A stretch of 64,000 nt of DNA from the NCBI GenBank assembly GCA_958296025.1, contig OY282430.1:1364001-1428000 (forward strand), written 5' to 3'. Positions 1 through 8,706 of this stretch are shown piece after piece. Source of the DNA: an uncultured Pseudomonadales bacterium (GTDB lineage Bacteria; Pseudomonadota; Gammaproteobacteria; Pseudomonadales; Azotimanducaceae). Within the stretch, counting starts at the first letter, position 1. Every line of letters starts with the position of its first letter. The notes under the pieces were generated by a model. The model saw only the letters and a list, made by a program, of their open reading frames with translations, was not told where the DNA came from and ran no database searches. Both the position numbers and the translations under genes were made by a program.

Positions 1-82
1 GCCATCCTGGGGTTGGAACGGTGGCGTCGCCTCCTTCCGTCCGCGCCGCTTCGGTCTTTCCTGATTATCTCCATTTTTTCCC

Positions 83-111
83 TTGACAGTCGAAAAGCGT
101 ATAAGTAGTGT
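83..111 (+). promoter_or_regulatory. Probable sigma-70 promoter of the mraZ/dcw operon
   Basis: A perfect -35 hexamer TTGACA lies at 83-88. With a 17-base spacer the -10 position (106-111) reads TAGTGT, which is a weak match. A better-looking TATAAG at 100-105 is only 11 bases from the -35 and cannot pair with it. The site sits directly before three MraZ-type repeats and the mraZ start, as in the known Pmra arrangement. The -35 is seen directly; the -10 assignment is inference. Confidence 0.5.
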
Positions 112-127
112 GCAGAACGGCCATAAA

Positions 128-157
128 GTGGGTTATTGTGGGTTAAAGGGGTTTTCG
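128..157 (+). promoter_or_regulatory. Three tandem MraZ boxes (operator)
   Basis: Three direct repeats with a 10-base period are visible: GTGGGTTATT (128-137), GTGGGTTAAA (138-147) and the more divergent GGGGTTTTCG (148-157). MraZ is known to bind tandem GTGGG-type repeats upstream of its own gene. The third repeat covers the Shine-Dalgarno sequence (AAGGGG, 146-151) and touches the GTG start, so bound MraZ could block both transcription and the translation start region. Operator identity rests on repeat form and position. Confidence 0.75.
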
Positions 158-708
158 TGCCCAAATATCTCAAACTTCGCGGGGTCGCCAGCGTCACCTT
201 GGACGCCAAGGGGCGCATGGCGTTGCCATCCCGCCACCGAGAGATTGTCGCTGCCGAAGCCGAGGGACGAGTGGTGGTGACCGCCAGCCCGTATGACTCC
301 TGCCTGTACCTCTATCCGCGCCCGGTTTGGGAACCGGTTCAGGAGCAGTTAGACGCACAGCCCAACACGGATTTAGGTGCGCGGCGGCTACAGCAGATCA
401 TGATCGGCCAAGCCACGGATTTGGAACTCGACAAGGCCGGGCGGCTGCTGCTGCCGGCCAAGCTGCGGGAGTGGGCCAAGTTGGACAAAAAGCTGTGCGT
501 CGTGGGTATGGGGGATAAGATCGAAATTTGGGATGACGGCCGCTGGAACGCCACCATGCAGGCTGCCCAAAAGGGCTCCATTTCAGCGGAACCGGGGGTG
601 GACGAGCCCGGCGCGGTTGCTGAAAAGGGCTCCACCTCAGCGGAACCGGGGGTGGATGAGCCCGGCGCGGTTGCTGATTTCCTGAATCGCAGCGGCCTGT
701 CGTTATGA
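157..708 (+). CDS. mraZ: Transcriptional regulator MraZ
   Basis: This 183-aa protein is the DNA-binding regulator of the division/cell-wall cluster. It shows the two MraZ (AbrB-like) half-domains, each with the DxxxR core: DAKGR near residue 19 and DKAGR near residue 96. The start chosen is GTG at 157, because AAGGGG at 146-151 lies 5 bases upstream and the protein then begins MPKYLKLRG like other MraZ proteins; a TTG at 136 would place the start inside the operator. The protein is longer than the usual 150 or so residues because its C-terminus carries two copies of an 18-residue Glu/Pro/Gly-rich unit. It overlaps rsmH by ATGA (705-708), suggesting translational coupling. Confidence 0.93.
   Translation: MPKYLKLRGVASVTLDAKGRMALPSRHREIVAAEAEGRVVVTASPYDSCLYLYPRPVWEPVQEQLDAQPNTDLGARRLQQIMIGQATDLELDKAGRLLLPAKLREWAKLDKKLCVVGMGDKIEIWDDGRWNATMQAAQKGSISAEPGVDEPGAVAEKGSTSAEPGVDEPGAVADFLNRSGLSL
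571..678 (+). repeat. 54-bp tandem duplication inside the mraZ 3' end
   Basis: Two adjacent 54-base units (571-624 and 625-678) differ at only a few positions, for example cat/cac and gac/gat. They encode two 18-residue units starting KGS and containing SAEPGVDEPGAVA. The reading frame is preserved, so the only effect is a longer acidic, proline-rich tail. Confidence 0.9.
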
Positions 709-1625
709 GCGCCGACCACACCCCAGTATTGTGCCGGGAAGCCATCGGCTACCTCGCTGCAACGGGGGCCGGGGGCAATTTCGTGGATGCCACCTTCGGT
801 CGAGGCGGGCACTGCCGGGCGCTTTTGGAACGCTTGGGCCTAGGTGCCCGCTTGCTGGCGTTGGACCGGGATCAAGAGGCGTTCAAGGTCGCTCAAGCCC
901 TTGCCGAGCAGGATGCGCGGCTGCTGCCCCGGCACGGCCGCTTCGGCGACATCTCCGCCATTCTGCCCGATGTTGGGATGACGCAAGTGCAGGGTGCCCT
1001 GATGGATCTGGGCCTGTCCTCCGCCCAACTGGACGATCCCCAACGGGGCTTCAGCTTTCGCGCTGAAGGCCCCTTGGACATGCGCATGGACACCTGCCGG
1101 GGCGCCACCGCCGGCGCTTGGCTCAACCAAGCGTCGGCGGCGGAAATCGCCAAGGTCATTCGCGACTACGGAGAGGAGCGCTACGCCGGGCGAATTAGCC
1201 GCGCCATCTGCACCGCCCGGCCCCTGTCCAATACCAGGCAATTGGCCGACCTGGTCACCGCCAGCCAACCTAGGCCGAGCCGAGGCAAGCACGGGGCGAC
1301 CCGGGTGTTTCAGGCCGTCCGCATCTTCGTCAACGACGAACTCAAGGAGCTGCAGGCCGGGCTGCAAGGGCTTTTCGATGCCCTAGCTGTGGGCGGACGC
1401 TTGGCGGTGATTGCCTTCCACTCTTTGGAGGACCGCATCGTCAAGCGCTTCTTCCGGGCTTGCAGTGCGTCGCCGCTGGTGCCTAGGCATGTGCCGTTGC
1501 GGGCTGACGAGGGCCGAGCCCCCGCACGAGTGGTGGCCGGGCCGGTGCGGCCGACAGCCGCCGAGGTCGAGGCCAACGTTCGCGCCCGTAGCGCCGTGCT
1601 GCGGGTCTTGGAGCGCATCGCATGA
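705..1625 (+). CDS. rsmH: 16S rRNA (cytosine(1402)-N4)-methyltransferase RsmH
   Basis: A 306-aa SAM-dependent methyltransferase (MraW/RsmH) that N4-methylates C1402 in the decoding centre of 16S rRNA. The SAM-binding motif reads FVDATFGRGGHC near residues 26-37. Family landmarks follow: ALMDLGLSSAQLDD, RGFSF with LDMRMD, and AFHSLEDRIVKRFF near the C-terminus. Length is normal for the family. The ATG overlaps the mraZ stop by four bases and its own stop overlaps ftsL by ATGA (1622-1625), so it is embedded in a translationally coupled operon. Confidence 0.97.
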   Translation: MSADHTPVLCREAIGYLAATGAGGNFVDATFGRGGHCRALLERLGLGARLLALDRDQEAFKVAQALAEQDARLLPRHGRFGDISAILPDVGMTQVQGALMDLGLSSAQLDDPQRGFSFRAEGPLDMRMDTCRGATAGAWLNQASAAEIAKVIRDYGEERYAGRISRAICTARPLSNTRQLADLVTASQPRPSRGKHGATRVFQAVRIFVNDELKELQAGLQGLFDALAVGGRLAVIAFHSLEDRIVKRFFRACSASPLVPRHVPLRADEGRAPARVVAGPVRPTAAEVEANVRARSAVLRVLERIA

Positions 1626-2071
1626 GCCGCTGGGGCAAGAAGGCTTCCGGCAAGGCCGGCAAGGGAAGGAAGGCCGGCCGTCGGCGGCTGGGCCTGTTCG
1701 GTTGGCTGGGCGTCGGCAAAGGGCGACCAAGACGCGGGGCGGCGAAGAAGGCCGCCAAAAAGGCCGCCAAGAAACCCGTTCGGCCCACCAGCGCAGCGAA
1801 GGAGTGGCCCGCCGAGGCCGGATTCATCGTCCTGGCCCTGCTGGCCGCAGTGGTCGCCTCCGGCCTGTTGGCGGTGCGACAAGCCGATGAGGTGCGGCAG
1901 CTGCACAGGGATTTGGAGGCCGCCCGCCACCGCCAGGACGAATTGGCCGCCACACATAGCCGTTTGTTGCTGGAGCGCAGCGCCCTTTCCGCCTACTACA
2001 ACGTGGAGCGGGTGGCGGCCAGCGACCTGGGCATGCGCTTCCCGGCCGAAGTGCGGCAAATACCGCGATGA
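1622..2071 (+). CDS. ftsL: Cell division protein FtsL
   Basis: A 149-aa bitopic inner-membrane protein of the divisome (FtsQBL complex). Residues 1-57 are an unusually long, Lys/Ala/Arg-rich cytoplasmic tail including repeated AAKKAAKKAAKK. One membrane helix follows (about residues 63-82, FIVLALLAAVVASGLLAV), then a short coiled-coil region (QLHRDLEAARHRQDELAATH) and the conserved-looking end YNVERVAASDLGMRFP. Enterobacterial FtsL is about 120 aa, so the extra length lies in the basic tail. It overlaps rsmH and ftsI by four bases each. Identity rests on position, topology and the C-terminal motif. Confidence 0.88.
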   Translation: MSRWGKKASGKAGKGRKAGRRRLGLFGWLGVGKGRPRRGAAKKAAKKAAKKPVRPTSAAKEWPAEAGFIVLALLAAVVASGLLAVRQADEVRQLHRDLEAARHRQDELAATHSRLLLERSALSAYYNVERVAASDLGMRFPAEVRQIPR

Positions 2072-3744
2072 TGCGTTGGCGCCACTATGCCGTCGTCAGC
2101 CTGTTTCTTGCCGGCTGCTTGGCGCTGACCGGGCGCATCCTGTACCTCACGCTGATGGAGAAGGACTTCCTGCAGGATCAGGGGGACGCCCGCACCATCC
2201 GTGAGGAGATCATTCCCGCCTACCGGGGCGTCATCTACGACCGCTTCGGCGAGCCCTTGGCGGTCAGCACCCCGGTGGTTGCGGTCTGGACTGATCCGAC
2301 CCGCACACCACTGCGAAAAGCGGACATCGAGCGCTTGGCGCCGCTGATCGAACGCAGCGCTGACAACCTTGCCGCCTTGCTCGAAGCCAGGCGGGACAAA
2401 TCCTTCGTTTACCTGCGGCGGCGAGTTTCCTGGAGCAAGGCGGAGCGCATTCGCGCCCTCGAGATCGACGGCTTGCACTTTCACGGCGAGTACCGCCGCT
2501 ACTACCCGGCAGCGGAGACCGCCGCCCATGTGGTGGGCGTCACCAACATGGATGACGTGGGCTTGGAAGGGGTGGAATTGGCCTATGACCGCACGTTGCG
2601 CGGGCGGCACGGGCGCAAGGTGGTGCAAAAGGATCGGCTCGGCAACCACATCCGCGACCTGGAGTATGTGGCCGCCCCGCAATTCGGCCAGGATCTGCCG
2701 CTCAGCCTCGACCTGCGTCTGCAGTACTTCGCCTATCGGCAGCTCAAGGACGCGGTGCTCCGTTACAGCGCCGCTTCCGGCTCCCTCGTCATCCTGGACG
2801 CCCGCAGCGGCGAAATTCTCGCCCTCGTCAACTCGCCTTCCTACAACCCCAACGAATCTCTGCAGGCCGGCTTCGCTGGCATGCGCAACCGGGCGGTGAC
2901 GGACACCTATGAACCGGGCTCCACCATCAAGCCCTTCGCAGCGTTGGCTGCCCTGGAGACCGGGGAGTACCAGCCAGACACCGTGGTGGAGACTTCGCCC
3001 GGCTATTGGGCGGTGCGCGGCAAGCTGATTGAAGACCCAAACAACTACGGTACGCTCACCTTGGCTGGGGTGATCCACAAGTCCAGCCAAGTGGGCATTT
3101 CCAAGGTAGCGCTGGCCTTGCCGGAGCGGGCGGTTTACGACGCTTTGGTGCGCTCCGGCGCCGGTGAATTCATCGGCAGCGGGCTGCCCGGCGAAACCTC
3201 CGCCATCTTGGATGACTCCGGGCTGCGCAGCCAGATCGTGCGGGCCACCTTGGCCTACGGCTACGGCCTGAGCCTCTCCCCCTTGCAGCTTGCGCAAGCC
3301 TACCTCACCCTCGCCAACGACGGTGTGCGGCTGCCGCCCACGGTGGTGCGGCGCAGCCGCCCGCCCGCCGGCGAAAGGGTCTTCGACCCTAGCTTGACTC
3401 GGCAGGTGTTGGCCATGATGGAAGGGGTCACCGGGCCAAGGGGGACCGCGCCAGGGGCTCGGGTGCCGGGCTATCGGGTGGCGGGCAAGACCGGCACCAC
3501 CCGCATCGTCGGCAACGAAGGCTACACGGATGAGCGTCATGTGGCGCTGTTCGCCGGCATTGCGCCCCTCGCCGACCCGCGCATCGTCATGGTGGTGGTG
3601 GTCAATCAGCCCCAGGGCAAGCTGTTCGGCGGAGGCGCGGTGGCCGCGCCGGTCTTTTCCCGAGTGGCGCAACGAGCCATGCGGCTGCTGGGCGTCTCCC
3701 CGGACCCGCCGCTATTGCTGGTCGGGCGGAGCAGCCAGACATGA
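2068..3744 (+). CDS. ftsI: Peptidoglycan D,D-transpeptidase FtsI (PBP3)
   Basis: A 558-aa monofunctional class B penicillin-binding protein that cross-links septal peptidoglycan. It has an N-terminal membrane anchor (about residues 8-28), a pedestal with RGVIYDRFGEPLA, and a C-terminal transpeptidase domain. The catalytic serine is S285 in STIK and the third motif is KTGT at 474-477. The second motif, normally SxN (SSN in E. coli), reads S339-S340-Q341; the codon is CAA, so asparagine is replaced by glutamine. Start ATG at 2068 overlaps the ftsL stop by four bases; the next codon is also ATG. The stop overlaps murE by four bases. Confidence 0.96.
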   Translation: MMRWRHYAVVSLFLAGCLALTGRILYLTLMEKDFLQDQGDARTIREEIIPAYRGVIYDRFGEPLAVSTPVVAVWTDPTRTPLRKADIERLAPLIERSADNLAALLEARRDKSFVYLRRRVSWSKAERIRALEIDGLHFHGEYRRYYPAAETAAHVVGVTNMDDVGLEGVELAYDRTLRGRHGRKVVQKDRLGNHIRDLEYVAAPQFGQDLPLSLDLRLQYFAYRQLKDAVLRYSAASGSLVILDARSGEILALVNSPSYNPNESLQAGFAGMRNRAVTDTYEPGSTIKPFAALAALETGEYQPDTVVETSPGYWAVRGKLIEDPNNYGTLTLAGVIHKSSQVGISKVALALPERAVYDALVRSGAGEFIGSGLPGETSAILDDSGLRSQIVRATLAYGYGLSLSPLQLAQAYLTLANDGVRLPPTVVRRSRPPAGERVFDPSLTRQVLAMMEGVTGPRGTAPGARVPGYRVAGKTGTTRIVGNEGYTDERHVALFAGIAPLADPRIVMVVVVNQPQGKLFGGGAVAAPVFSRVAQRAMRLLGVSPDPPLLLVGRSSQT

Positions 3745-5201
3745 ACTCAGCCGTGTCGCCCATGGATCTGCGCGTCCTGCTCGAGGCGCCGGCCGCACCG
3801 AGCGTCGAGATCTGCGGTCTGAGCGAAGACTCTCGGCAGGTGCGGCCTGGCGACGCCTTCATCGCCGTCAGGGGCGGTGCCGTCGATGGCCATGACTACG
3901 CCGCCGCCGCCGTCGAACGAGGGGCGCGCTGCGTGTTGGCGGAACAGGTTCTACCGCCGCTTTCCGTGCCGGTGGTGGAGGTTGCGGACTTGCGGGCGCG
4001 GCGCGGCGCCTTGGCGGCCCGGTTTTACGGCCAGCCGAGCCGTCAGATCACCTGCGTTGGCGTCACCGGCACCAACGGCAAGACCAGCATCGCTCATCAT
4101 CTGGCTGGGTTGGGGCAGGGGTTGGGCTTGCCGATGGGCTATCTCGGCACCGTCGGCTGGGGGCTGCCCGGCACCTTGGCCCCCTCCCGCCTGACCACGG
4201 AAGGCGCCGTCAACAACCACAAACGCCTAGCCTGTTTGCGGCGGCGAGGCTGCCGTTGGGCGGCCATGGAAGTCAGTTCCCACGCCTTGGCGCAAGGGCG
4301 CGTCGCCGACATCGCCTTCGACTACGCCATTTTTTCCAATCTAAGCCGGGACCACTTGGACTATCACCAAAGCCTCGCCGAGTACCGCGCCGCCAAGCGG
4401 CGGCTGTTCGAGTTTCCCGGCCTGCGGACCGCCCTCATCAACATCGACGACGGCTTTGGCCGCGAGTTGGCCGGCAGCTTGGCGAACGTCGAGGTCATCA
4501 CCTACGGGCGCCGTCGCGCTGACCTTTGCTGGGAGGATATCGACCATTTGGATGCGGGCCTGCACTGCCGTTTGCAAACTCCTTGGGGGGCCACCGAGGT
4601 GGAGGCGCCGGTATGCGGCGACTTTGGCATCGCCAACCTAGTTGCCGCCATCGGCGTGTTGGCCGCTGCCGGCCAGCCGCTTGAGGCCATCGCCGCCGCC
4701 GCCAAACGCCTGCCGAACGTCCCGGGACGCATGGAGTTCCTCCGTCGGGCCGGCCGGCCGACGGTGGTGGTGGATTACGCCCATACGCCGGACGCGTTGG
4801 CCAAGGCGCTGGCGGCGGCAAGAGGCCACTGCCGGGGCAAGCTGCACTGCGTCATCGGTTGTGGCGGCGACCGCGACCGGGGCAAGAGACCCCTGATGGG
4901 CCAAGCCGCCGTCGCTGGGGCGGACCGAGTCTGGCTGACCAGCGACAATCCCCGCTCCGAGGATCCCGCCGCCATCATCGACGGCATGGCCGCCGGACTG
5001 CCGGAACGCTCCGCCGCAGTCGAAGAAGTGGACCGCGCCGCCGCCATCGCCGCCGCCATTGGCGGGGCGAACGACCGGGACCTCGTCCTGATCGCCGGCA
5101 AGGGCCATGAGGACTATCAGGAGGTCGGCGGCCGCCGGCTGCCCTTCGACGACCGAAAACTCGTCCGCAAGCTGCTTGGCATCCAAGAGGAGACGTCCTG
5201 A
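3741..5201 (+). CDS. murE: UDP-MurNAc-L-Ala-D-Glu:meso-diaminopimelate ligase MurE
   Basis: A 486-aa Mur ligase that adds the third residue of the peptidoglycan stem peptide in the cytoplasm. The ATP-binding loop is GVTGTNGKT (about residues 109-117), the central domain carries EVSSHAL and [12 protein letters not shown], and the C-terminal domain carries DYAHTPDAL. The specificity motif is DNPRSEDP, which marks enzymes that use meso-diaminopimelate rather than lysine. It overlaps ftsI by four bases and mraY by one base. murF, which normally follows, is missing. Confidence 0.97.
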   Translation: MNSAVSPMDLRVLLEAPAAPSVEICGLSEDSRQVRPGDAFIAVRGGAVDGHDYAAAAVERGARCVLAEQVLPPLSVPVVEVADLRARRGALAARFYGQPSRQITCVGVTGTNGKTSIAHHLAGLGQGLGLPMGYLGTVGWGLPGTLAPSRLTTEGAVNNHKRLACLRRRGCRWAAMEVSSHALAQGRVADIAFDYAIFSNLSRDHLDYHQSLAEYRAAKRRLFEFPGLRTALINIDDGFGRELAGSLANVEVITYGRRRADLCWEDIDHLDAGLHCRLQTPWGATEVEAPVCGDFGIANLVAAIGVLAAAGQPLEAIAAAAKRLPNVPGRMEFLRRAGRPTVVVDYAHTPDALAKALAAARGHCRGKLHCVIGCGGDRDRGKRPLMGQAAVAGADRVWLTSDNPRSEDPAAIIDGMAAGLPERSAAVEEVDRAAAIAAAIGGANDRDLVLIAGKGHEDYQEVGGRRLPFDDRKLVRKLLGIQEETS

Positions 5202-6283
5202 TGCTGCTTTGGTTGACCGACTTCATCGCGCAGTTCATCAGCGCCTTTTCCGTCTTTCAGTACCTGACCTTCCGCACCATGGTCAGCGTGGTGACGGCCT
5301 TGGGCCTTTCCTTGCTGATCGGCCCCCTGATGATCAGCTGGCTGAAGCGCTACCAGATCGGACAGCCAGTGCGCAGCGACGGCCCGGCCAGCCATTTGGG
5401 CAAGGCCGGCACCCCCACCATGGGTGGTACCCTCATCCTCGTCGTGATCGCCACCACCACCCTGCTGTGGGGCGAACTCTCCAATCGCTACGTCTGGACG
5501 GCATTGCTGGTGACCTTGGCTTTCGGCGGCATCGGCTGGACGGACGACTACCTGAAGGTGCGCCGGCAGAACTCCGCCGGGCTGGCCGCAAGGTGGAAAT
5601 ACGCTTGGCAGTCCCTGTTCGGCTTGGCCACCGCCCTGTTCCTGTACCTAAGCGCTGAACTCCCCGCCGAAACGGGCCTGATCGTGCCCTTCTTCAAGGC
5701 CGTGGCGATACCCTTGGGCGCCGGCTTCGTCGTGGTGGCCTACCTGATGATCGTCGGCATGAGCAACGGCGTGAACCTCACCGACGGGCTGGACGGGCTG
5801 GCCATTCTGCCGACGGTGATGGTCAGCGCGGGATTGGGGTTGATCGCCTATCTGGCCGGGCATGTGGGGTTCGCTAGCTACCTGCAAATCCCCTACATTC
5901 CCGACGCCGGCGAGTTGGCGGTGTTCTGCGGCGCCCTGGTGGGCGCTGGCCTCGGCTTCCTGTGGTTCAACACCTATCCCGCCCAAGTGATCATGGGCGA
6001 TGTGGGCGCCTTGGCCCTAGGCGCCGCCCTGGCGGTGGTGGCCATCATCGTCCGACACGAGATCGTGCTGCTCATCATGGGCGGCCTGTTCGTGTTGGAG
6101 ACCGCGTCGGTCATGGTGCAGGTCGCCTCCTTTAAGCTGACCGGGCGGCGCATCTTCCGCATGGCGCCCATCCATCATCACTTTGAACTGTTGGGCTGGC
6201 CGGAGCCGCGGGTGATCGTGCGCTGCTGGATTGTGACCCTGGTGCTGGTGGTGGTTGGCCTATCCACCTTGAAGCTGAGGTAG
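5201..6283 (+). CDS. mraY: Phospho-MurNAc-pentapeptide translocase MraY
   Basis: A 360-aa polytopic inner-membrane enzyme that transfers phospho-MurNAc-pentapeptide to undecaprenyl phosphate, giving lipid I. Visible landmarks are [11 protein letters not shown], the Asp pair in [18 protein letters not shown], the MGDVGAL loop and the conserved MAPIHHHFE motif; about ten hydrophobic segments match the family. Its ATG shares one base with the murE TGA (TGATG, 5199-5203), so the two are translationally coupled with no room for murF. Confidence 0.97.
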   Translation: MLLWLTDFIAQFISAFSVFQYLTFRTMVSVVTALGLSLLIGPLMISWLKRYQIGQPVRSDGPASHLGKAGTPTMGGTLILVVIATTTLLWGELSNRYVWTALLVTLAFGGIGWTDDYLKVRRQNSAGLAARWKYAWQSLFGLATALFLYLSAELPAETGLIVPFFKAVAIPLGAGFVVVAYLMIVGMSNGVNLTDGLDGLAILPTVMVSAGLGLIAYLAGHVGFASYLQIPYIPDAGELAVFCGALVGAGLGFLWFNTYPAQVIMGDVGALALGAALAVVAIIVRHEIVLLIMGGLFVLETASVMVQVASFKLTGRRIFRMAPIHHHFELLGWPEPRVIVRCWIVTLVLVVVGLSTLKLR

Positions 6284-6286
6284 GGG

Positions 6287-7630
6287 ATGACGCAGCGCAC
6301 CCTGATCGTCGGGCTGGGCGTCACCGGGCTTTCCTGCCTGCGCCACCTGGCGGACAGCGACGACCTGATCGTCGCGGATACCCGTCCTAGGCCGCCCGGC
6401 TTGCGGCAAGCCAGGGCGGAGCATCCGCAAGTGGACTACCGTCTAGGGGTCCGCGAGTTCGAGCCACGCGGCTTGGACCGGGTGGTGATGAGCCCGGGGC
6501 TAAGTCTGCAAAGCCCCTTGGCACAGAACATCCTGGCCTCAGGCGTGCCAATGCTGAGCGACATCGATCTGTTCTGCCGGGCGGTGGACGAACCCATCTA
6601 CGCCGTCACCGGCAGCAATGGCAAGAGCACGGTGGCCACCATGGCCGGCCATGTCCTCACCCGGCTGAACCACCGGCCCGGAGTGGGGGGCAACCTTGGC
6701 GAAGCCGCCTTGGACGTCATCCGCCCGGACTGCGACTGCTACGTTCTGGAGCTATCCAGCTTTCAGTTGGAGCGCATGCAAAGCTATCCCTACCAAGCCG
6801 CCGCCATTCTCAACATCAGCGCCGACCATCTGGATCGCCACGGCAGCCTCGAAGCCTATGTGCAGGCTAAGCAGCGGATTTACCACCGGGCGGAGCGGGT
6901 GGTGTCCAACCGGGACGACGCGGCGACGCTGCCCGTGCGGGTTGGCGAAGGCGCGGAGGCGGTCACCTTCGGCAGCGACGCAGCACAAGCCGGCCATTGG
7001 GGCATCTGCGAGCGGGACGGTTCAGGTTGGCTGGCCCGTGGTGAGGAAAAAGTGGTGGAGGCGGACAGGCTGCCGCTCATCGGCGCCCATAACGAAGCCA
7101 ACGCCTTGGCTGTCTTGGCGCTGGTGCATGGCAACGGTCAGGGCCGCAACGGAACGGACCTAGTGGCCTTGGGTGAGGCCCTTTTGGACTACAAGGGCCT
7201 GCCTCACCGCTGCGAGCGGGTTGCGGAGATCGACGGCGTGACCTACGTCAACGACTCCAAAGCCACCAATCCCGGCGCCACCCAGGCCGCGTTGCAGAGC
7301 CTCGGCGACCGACCCGGTGCAACGGTGCTGATCGCCGGCGGAGACGGCAAGGGCACGGACTTCGAACCGCTGGGTGACGCCATCGCTCGGCGGGTGCGCC
7401 GCCTCGTCGCCTTCGGCCAGGATGGGCCGGCCATCGTCCGGGCCATTGGCGGACGCACACGCGCGACCTACGCACAAAGCCTTGCCGACGCCGTGCGTCA
7501 AGCCGCCAAGGCCGCCGAACCTGGGGATGTCGTGCTGCTATCCCCGGCCTGCGCCAGCTTCGATCAGTTCACGGACTATCAAGCCCGGGGCGAGGCATTC
7601 CGCGCCCTGGTCGCGGAGTTGCGCCCGTGA
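6287..7630 (+). CDS. murD: UDP-N-acetylmuramoyl-L-alanine:D-glutamate ligase MurD
   Basis: A 447-aa Mur ligase that adds D-glutamate to UDP-MurNAc-L-alanine. The N-terminal Rossmann-like domain starts VGLGVTGLSC; the ATP loop is VTGSNGKSTV; the central domain has ELSSFQLE and ISADHLDRHGS; the C-terminal domain has NDSKATNPGAT and LLSPACASFDQF, all standard for MurD. The ATG at 6287 lies 3 bases after the mraY stop with a purine-rich GAGGTAGGGG upstream. Its stop overlaps the GTG of ftsW (7627-7630). Confidence 0.97.
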   Translation: MTQRTLIVGLGVTGLSCLRHLADSDDLIVADTRPRPPGLRQARAEHPQVDYRLGVREFEPRGLDRVVMSPGLSLQSPLAQNILASGVPMLSDIDLFCRAVDEPIYAVTGSNGKSTVATMAGHVLTRLNHRPGVGGNLGEAALDVIRPDCDCYVLELSSFQLERMQSYPYQAAAILNISADHLDRHGSLEAYVQAKQRIYHRAERVVSNRDDAATLPVRVGEGAEAVTFGSDAAQAGHWGICERDGSGWLARGEEKVVEADRLPLIGAHNEANALAVLALVHGNGQGRNGTDLVALGEALLDYKGLPHRCERVAEIDGVTYVNDSKATNPGATQAALQSLGDRPGATVLIAGGDGKGTDFEPLGDAIARRVRRLVAFGQDGPAIVRAIGGRTRATYAQSLADAVRQAAKAAEPGDVVLLSPACASFDQFTDYQARGEAFRALVAELRP

Positions 7631-8706
7631 TCCGCCTTGATGGGCCGCTACTGGCGTATTGGGGCCTGGCCTTGGGTTTCGGTTTGGTTATGGTGGCTTC
7701 CGCCTCCGCGGCCATGGAGGCGCATTACCTGCTGCGTCACGGCATCTACTTGGCGGTCGCCTTGACGGCCTTTCTGGCCGTCTTGGCCATCCCGCTCAAA
7801 GCCTGGAGCGCCTGCCATCGGCTGGCTCTGTTGGGCGCCTTGGGCCTGTGCGCCGCCCTATTGGTGCCGGGTGTGGCGGATGAGGTCAAGGGCGCCAAGC
7901 GATGGATGGATCTGGGCAGCGTCACCCTGCAGCCGGCGGAACTGGCCAAGGCCGCGCTGATCGTCTATTTCGCCGGCTATTTGGCGAAGAACGACGATGC
8001 CCTGCGCGAGTCCTCCGCGTCCCTGCTGTGGCCCCTGCTGTGGTTCACTTTGCTGGCCGTCCTGCTGCTGATGCAGCCGGACTTCGGCACCGTGGTCGTT
8101 CTCGGCGGTGTGCTGGCCGCCATGCTGTTCCTAGCCGGCGCCCGGTTGCGCTATTTCGCGCTGGTGCTGGTCGGCGGCGGCACGCTGTTCGCTTTGCTAG
8201 CTTGGATGCAGCCCTACCGGATGGCGCGGCTGGTCAGCTTCATCGACCCTTGGGCCACCCCCTTTACCAGCGGCTACCAGCTGACCCATTCGCTCATCGC
8301 CTTCGGCCGAGGCGAACTGGTTGGCCTTGGCTTGGGCGACGGGATTCAGAAGCTCTGGTATCTACCCGATGCACACAATGACTTCATCTACGCCGTGGTG
8401 GCGGAAGAGCTGGGCCTGCTCGGTGCCTTGGCGCTGCTAGCGCTGCTGGCGCTCGTCGTGCTGCGCATTCTACGCACGGCCCGCTCGGCCTTCGCCCGGA
8501 ACGAGCGGTTTGGCGGCTATCTCTGCTACGGCGTGGCTCTTCTGTTTGGGCTGCAGGTGCTCGTGAACATCGGCGTCACCACCGGCAGCCTGCCGACCAA
8601 GGGGCTGACCCTGCCGTTCATCAGCTACGGCGGCAACAGCCTCATCGTTTGCGCCGCCCTCATCGGCATGGTGTTCAGGACGCAAATGGAGGACGCGCAC
8701 GCATGA
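7627..8706 (+). CDS. ftsW: Peptidoglycan glycosyltransferase FtsW
   Basis: A 359-aa SEDS-family septal glycan polymerase that works with PBP3. It has about ten hydrophobic segments and the SEDS landmarks [40 protein letters not shown] and [14 protein letters not shown]. It lacks the roughly 50-residue cytoplasmic extension of E. coli FtsW and starts directly before the first helix. The start is GTG, overlapping murD by GTGA. The stop overlaps murC by ATGA (8703-8706), so murG, normally located here, is absent. Confidence 0.95.
   Translation: MIRLDGPLLAYWGLALGFGLVMVASASAAMEAHYLLRHGIYLAVALTAFLAVLAIPLKAWSACHRLALLGALGLCAALLVPGVADEVKGAKRWMDLGSVTLQPAELAKAALIVYFAGYLAKNDDALRESSASLLWPLLWFTLLAVLLLMQPDFGTVVVLGGVLAAMLFLAGARLRYFALVLVGGGTLFALLAWMQPYRMARLVSFIDPWATPFTSGYQLTHSLIAFGRGELVGLGLGDGIQKLWYLPDAHNDFIYAVVAEELGLLGALALLALLALVVLRILRTARSAFARNERFGGYLCYGVALLFGLQVLVNIGVTTGSLPTKGLTLPFISYGGNSLIVCAALIGMVFRTQMEDAHA

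Noticed and set aside
100-105. TATAAG as -10 box of the mraZ promoter
   Set aside because: Only 11 bases separate it from TTGACA (83-88), too short for sigma-70.
571-678. CRISPR-like repeat in mraZ
   Set aside because: There are only two adjacent units without spacers, in frame within a gene.
1996-3672. Long minus-strand open frame opposite ftsI
   Set aside because: ftsI on the plus strand has full family motifs; the antisense frame is a by-product of high GC.
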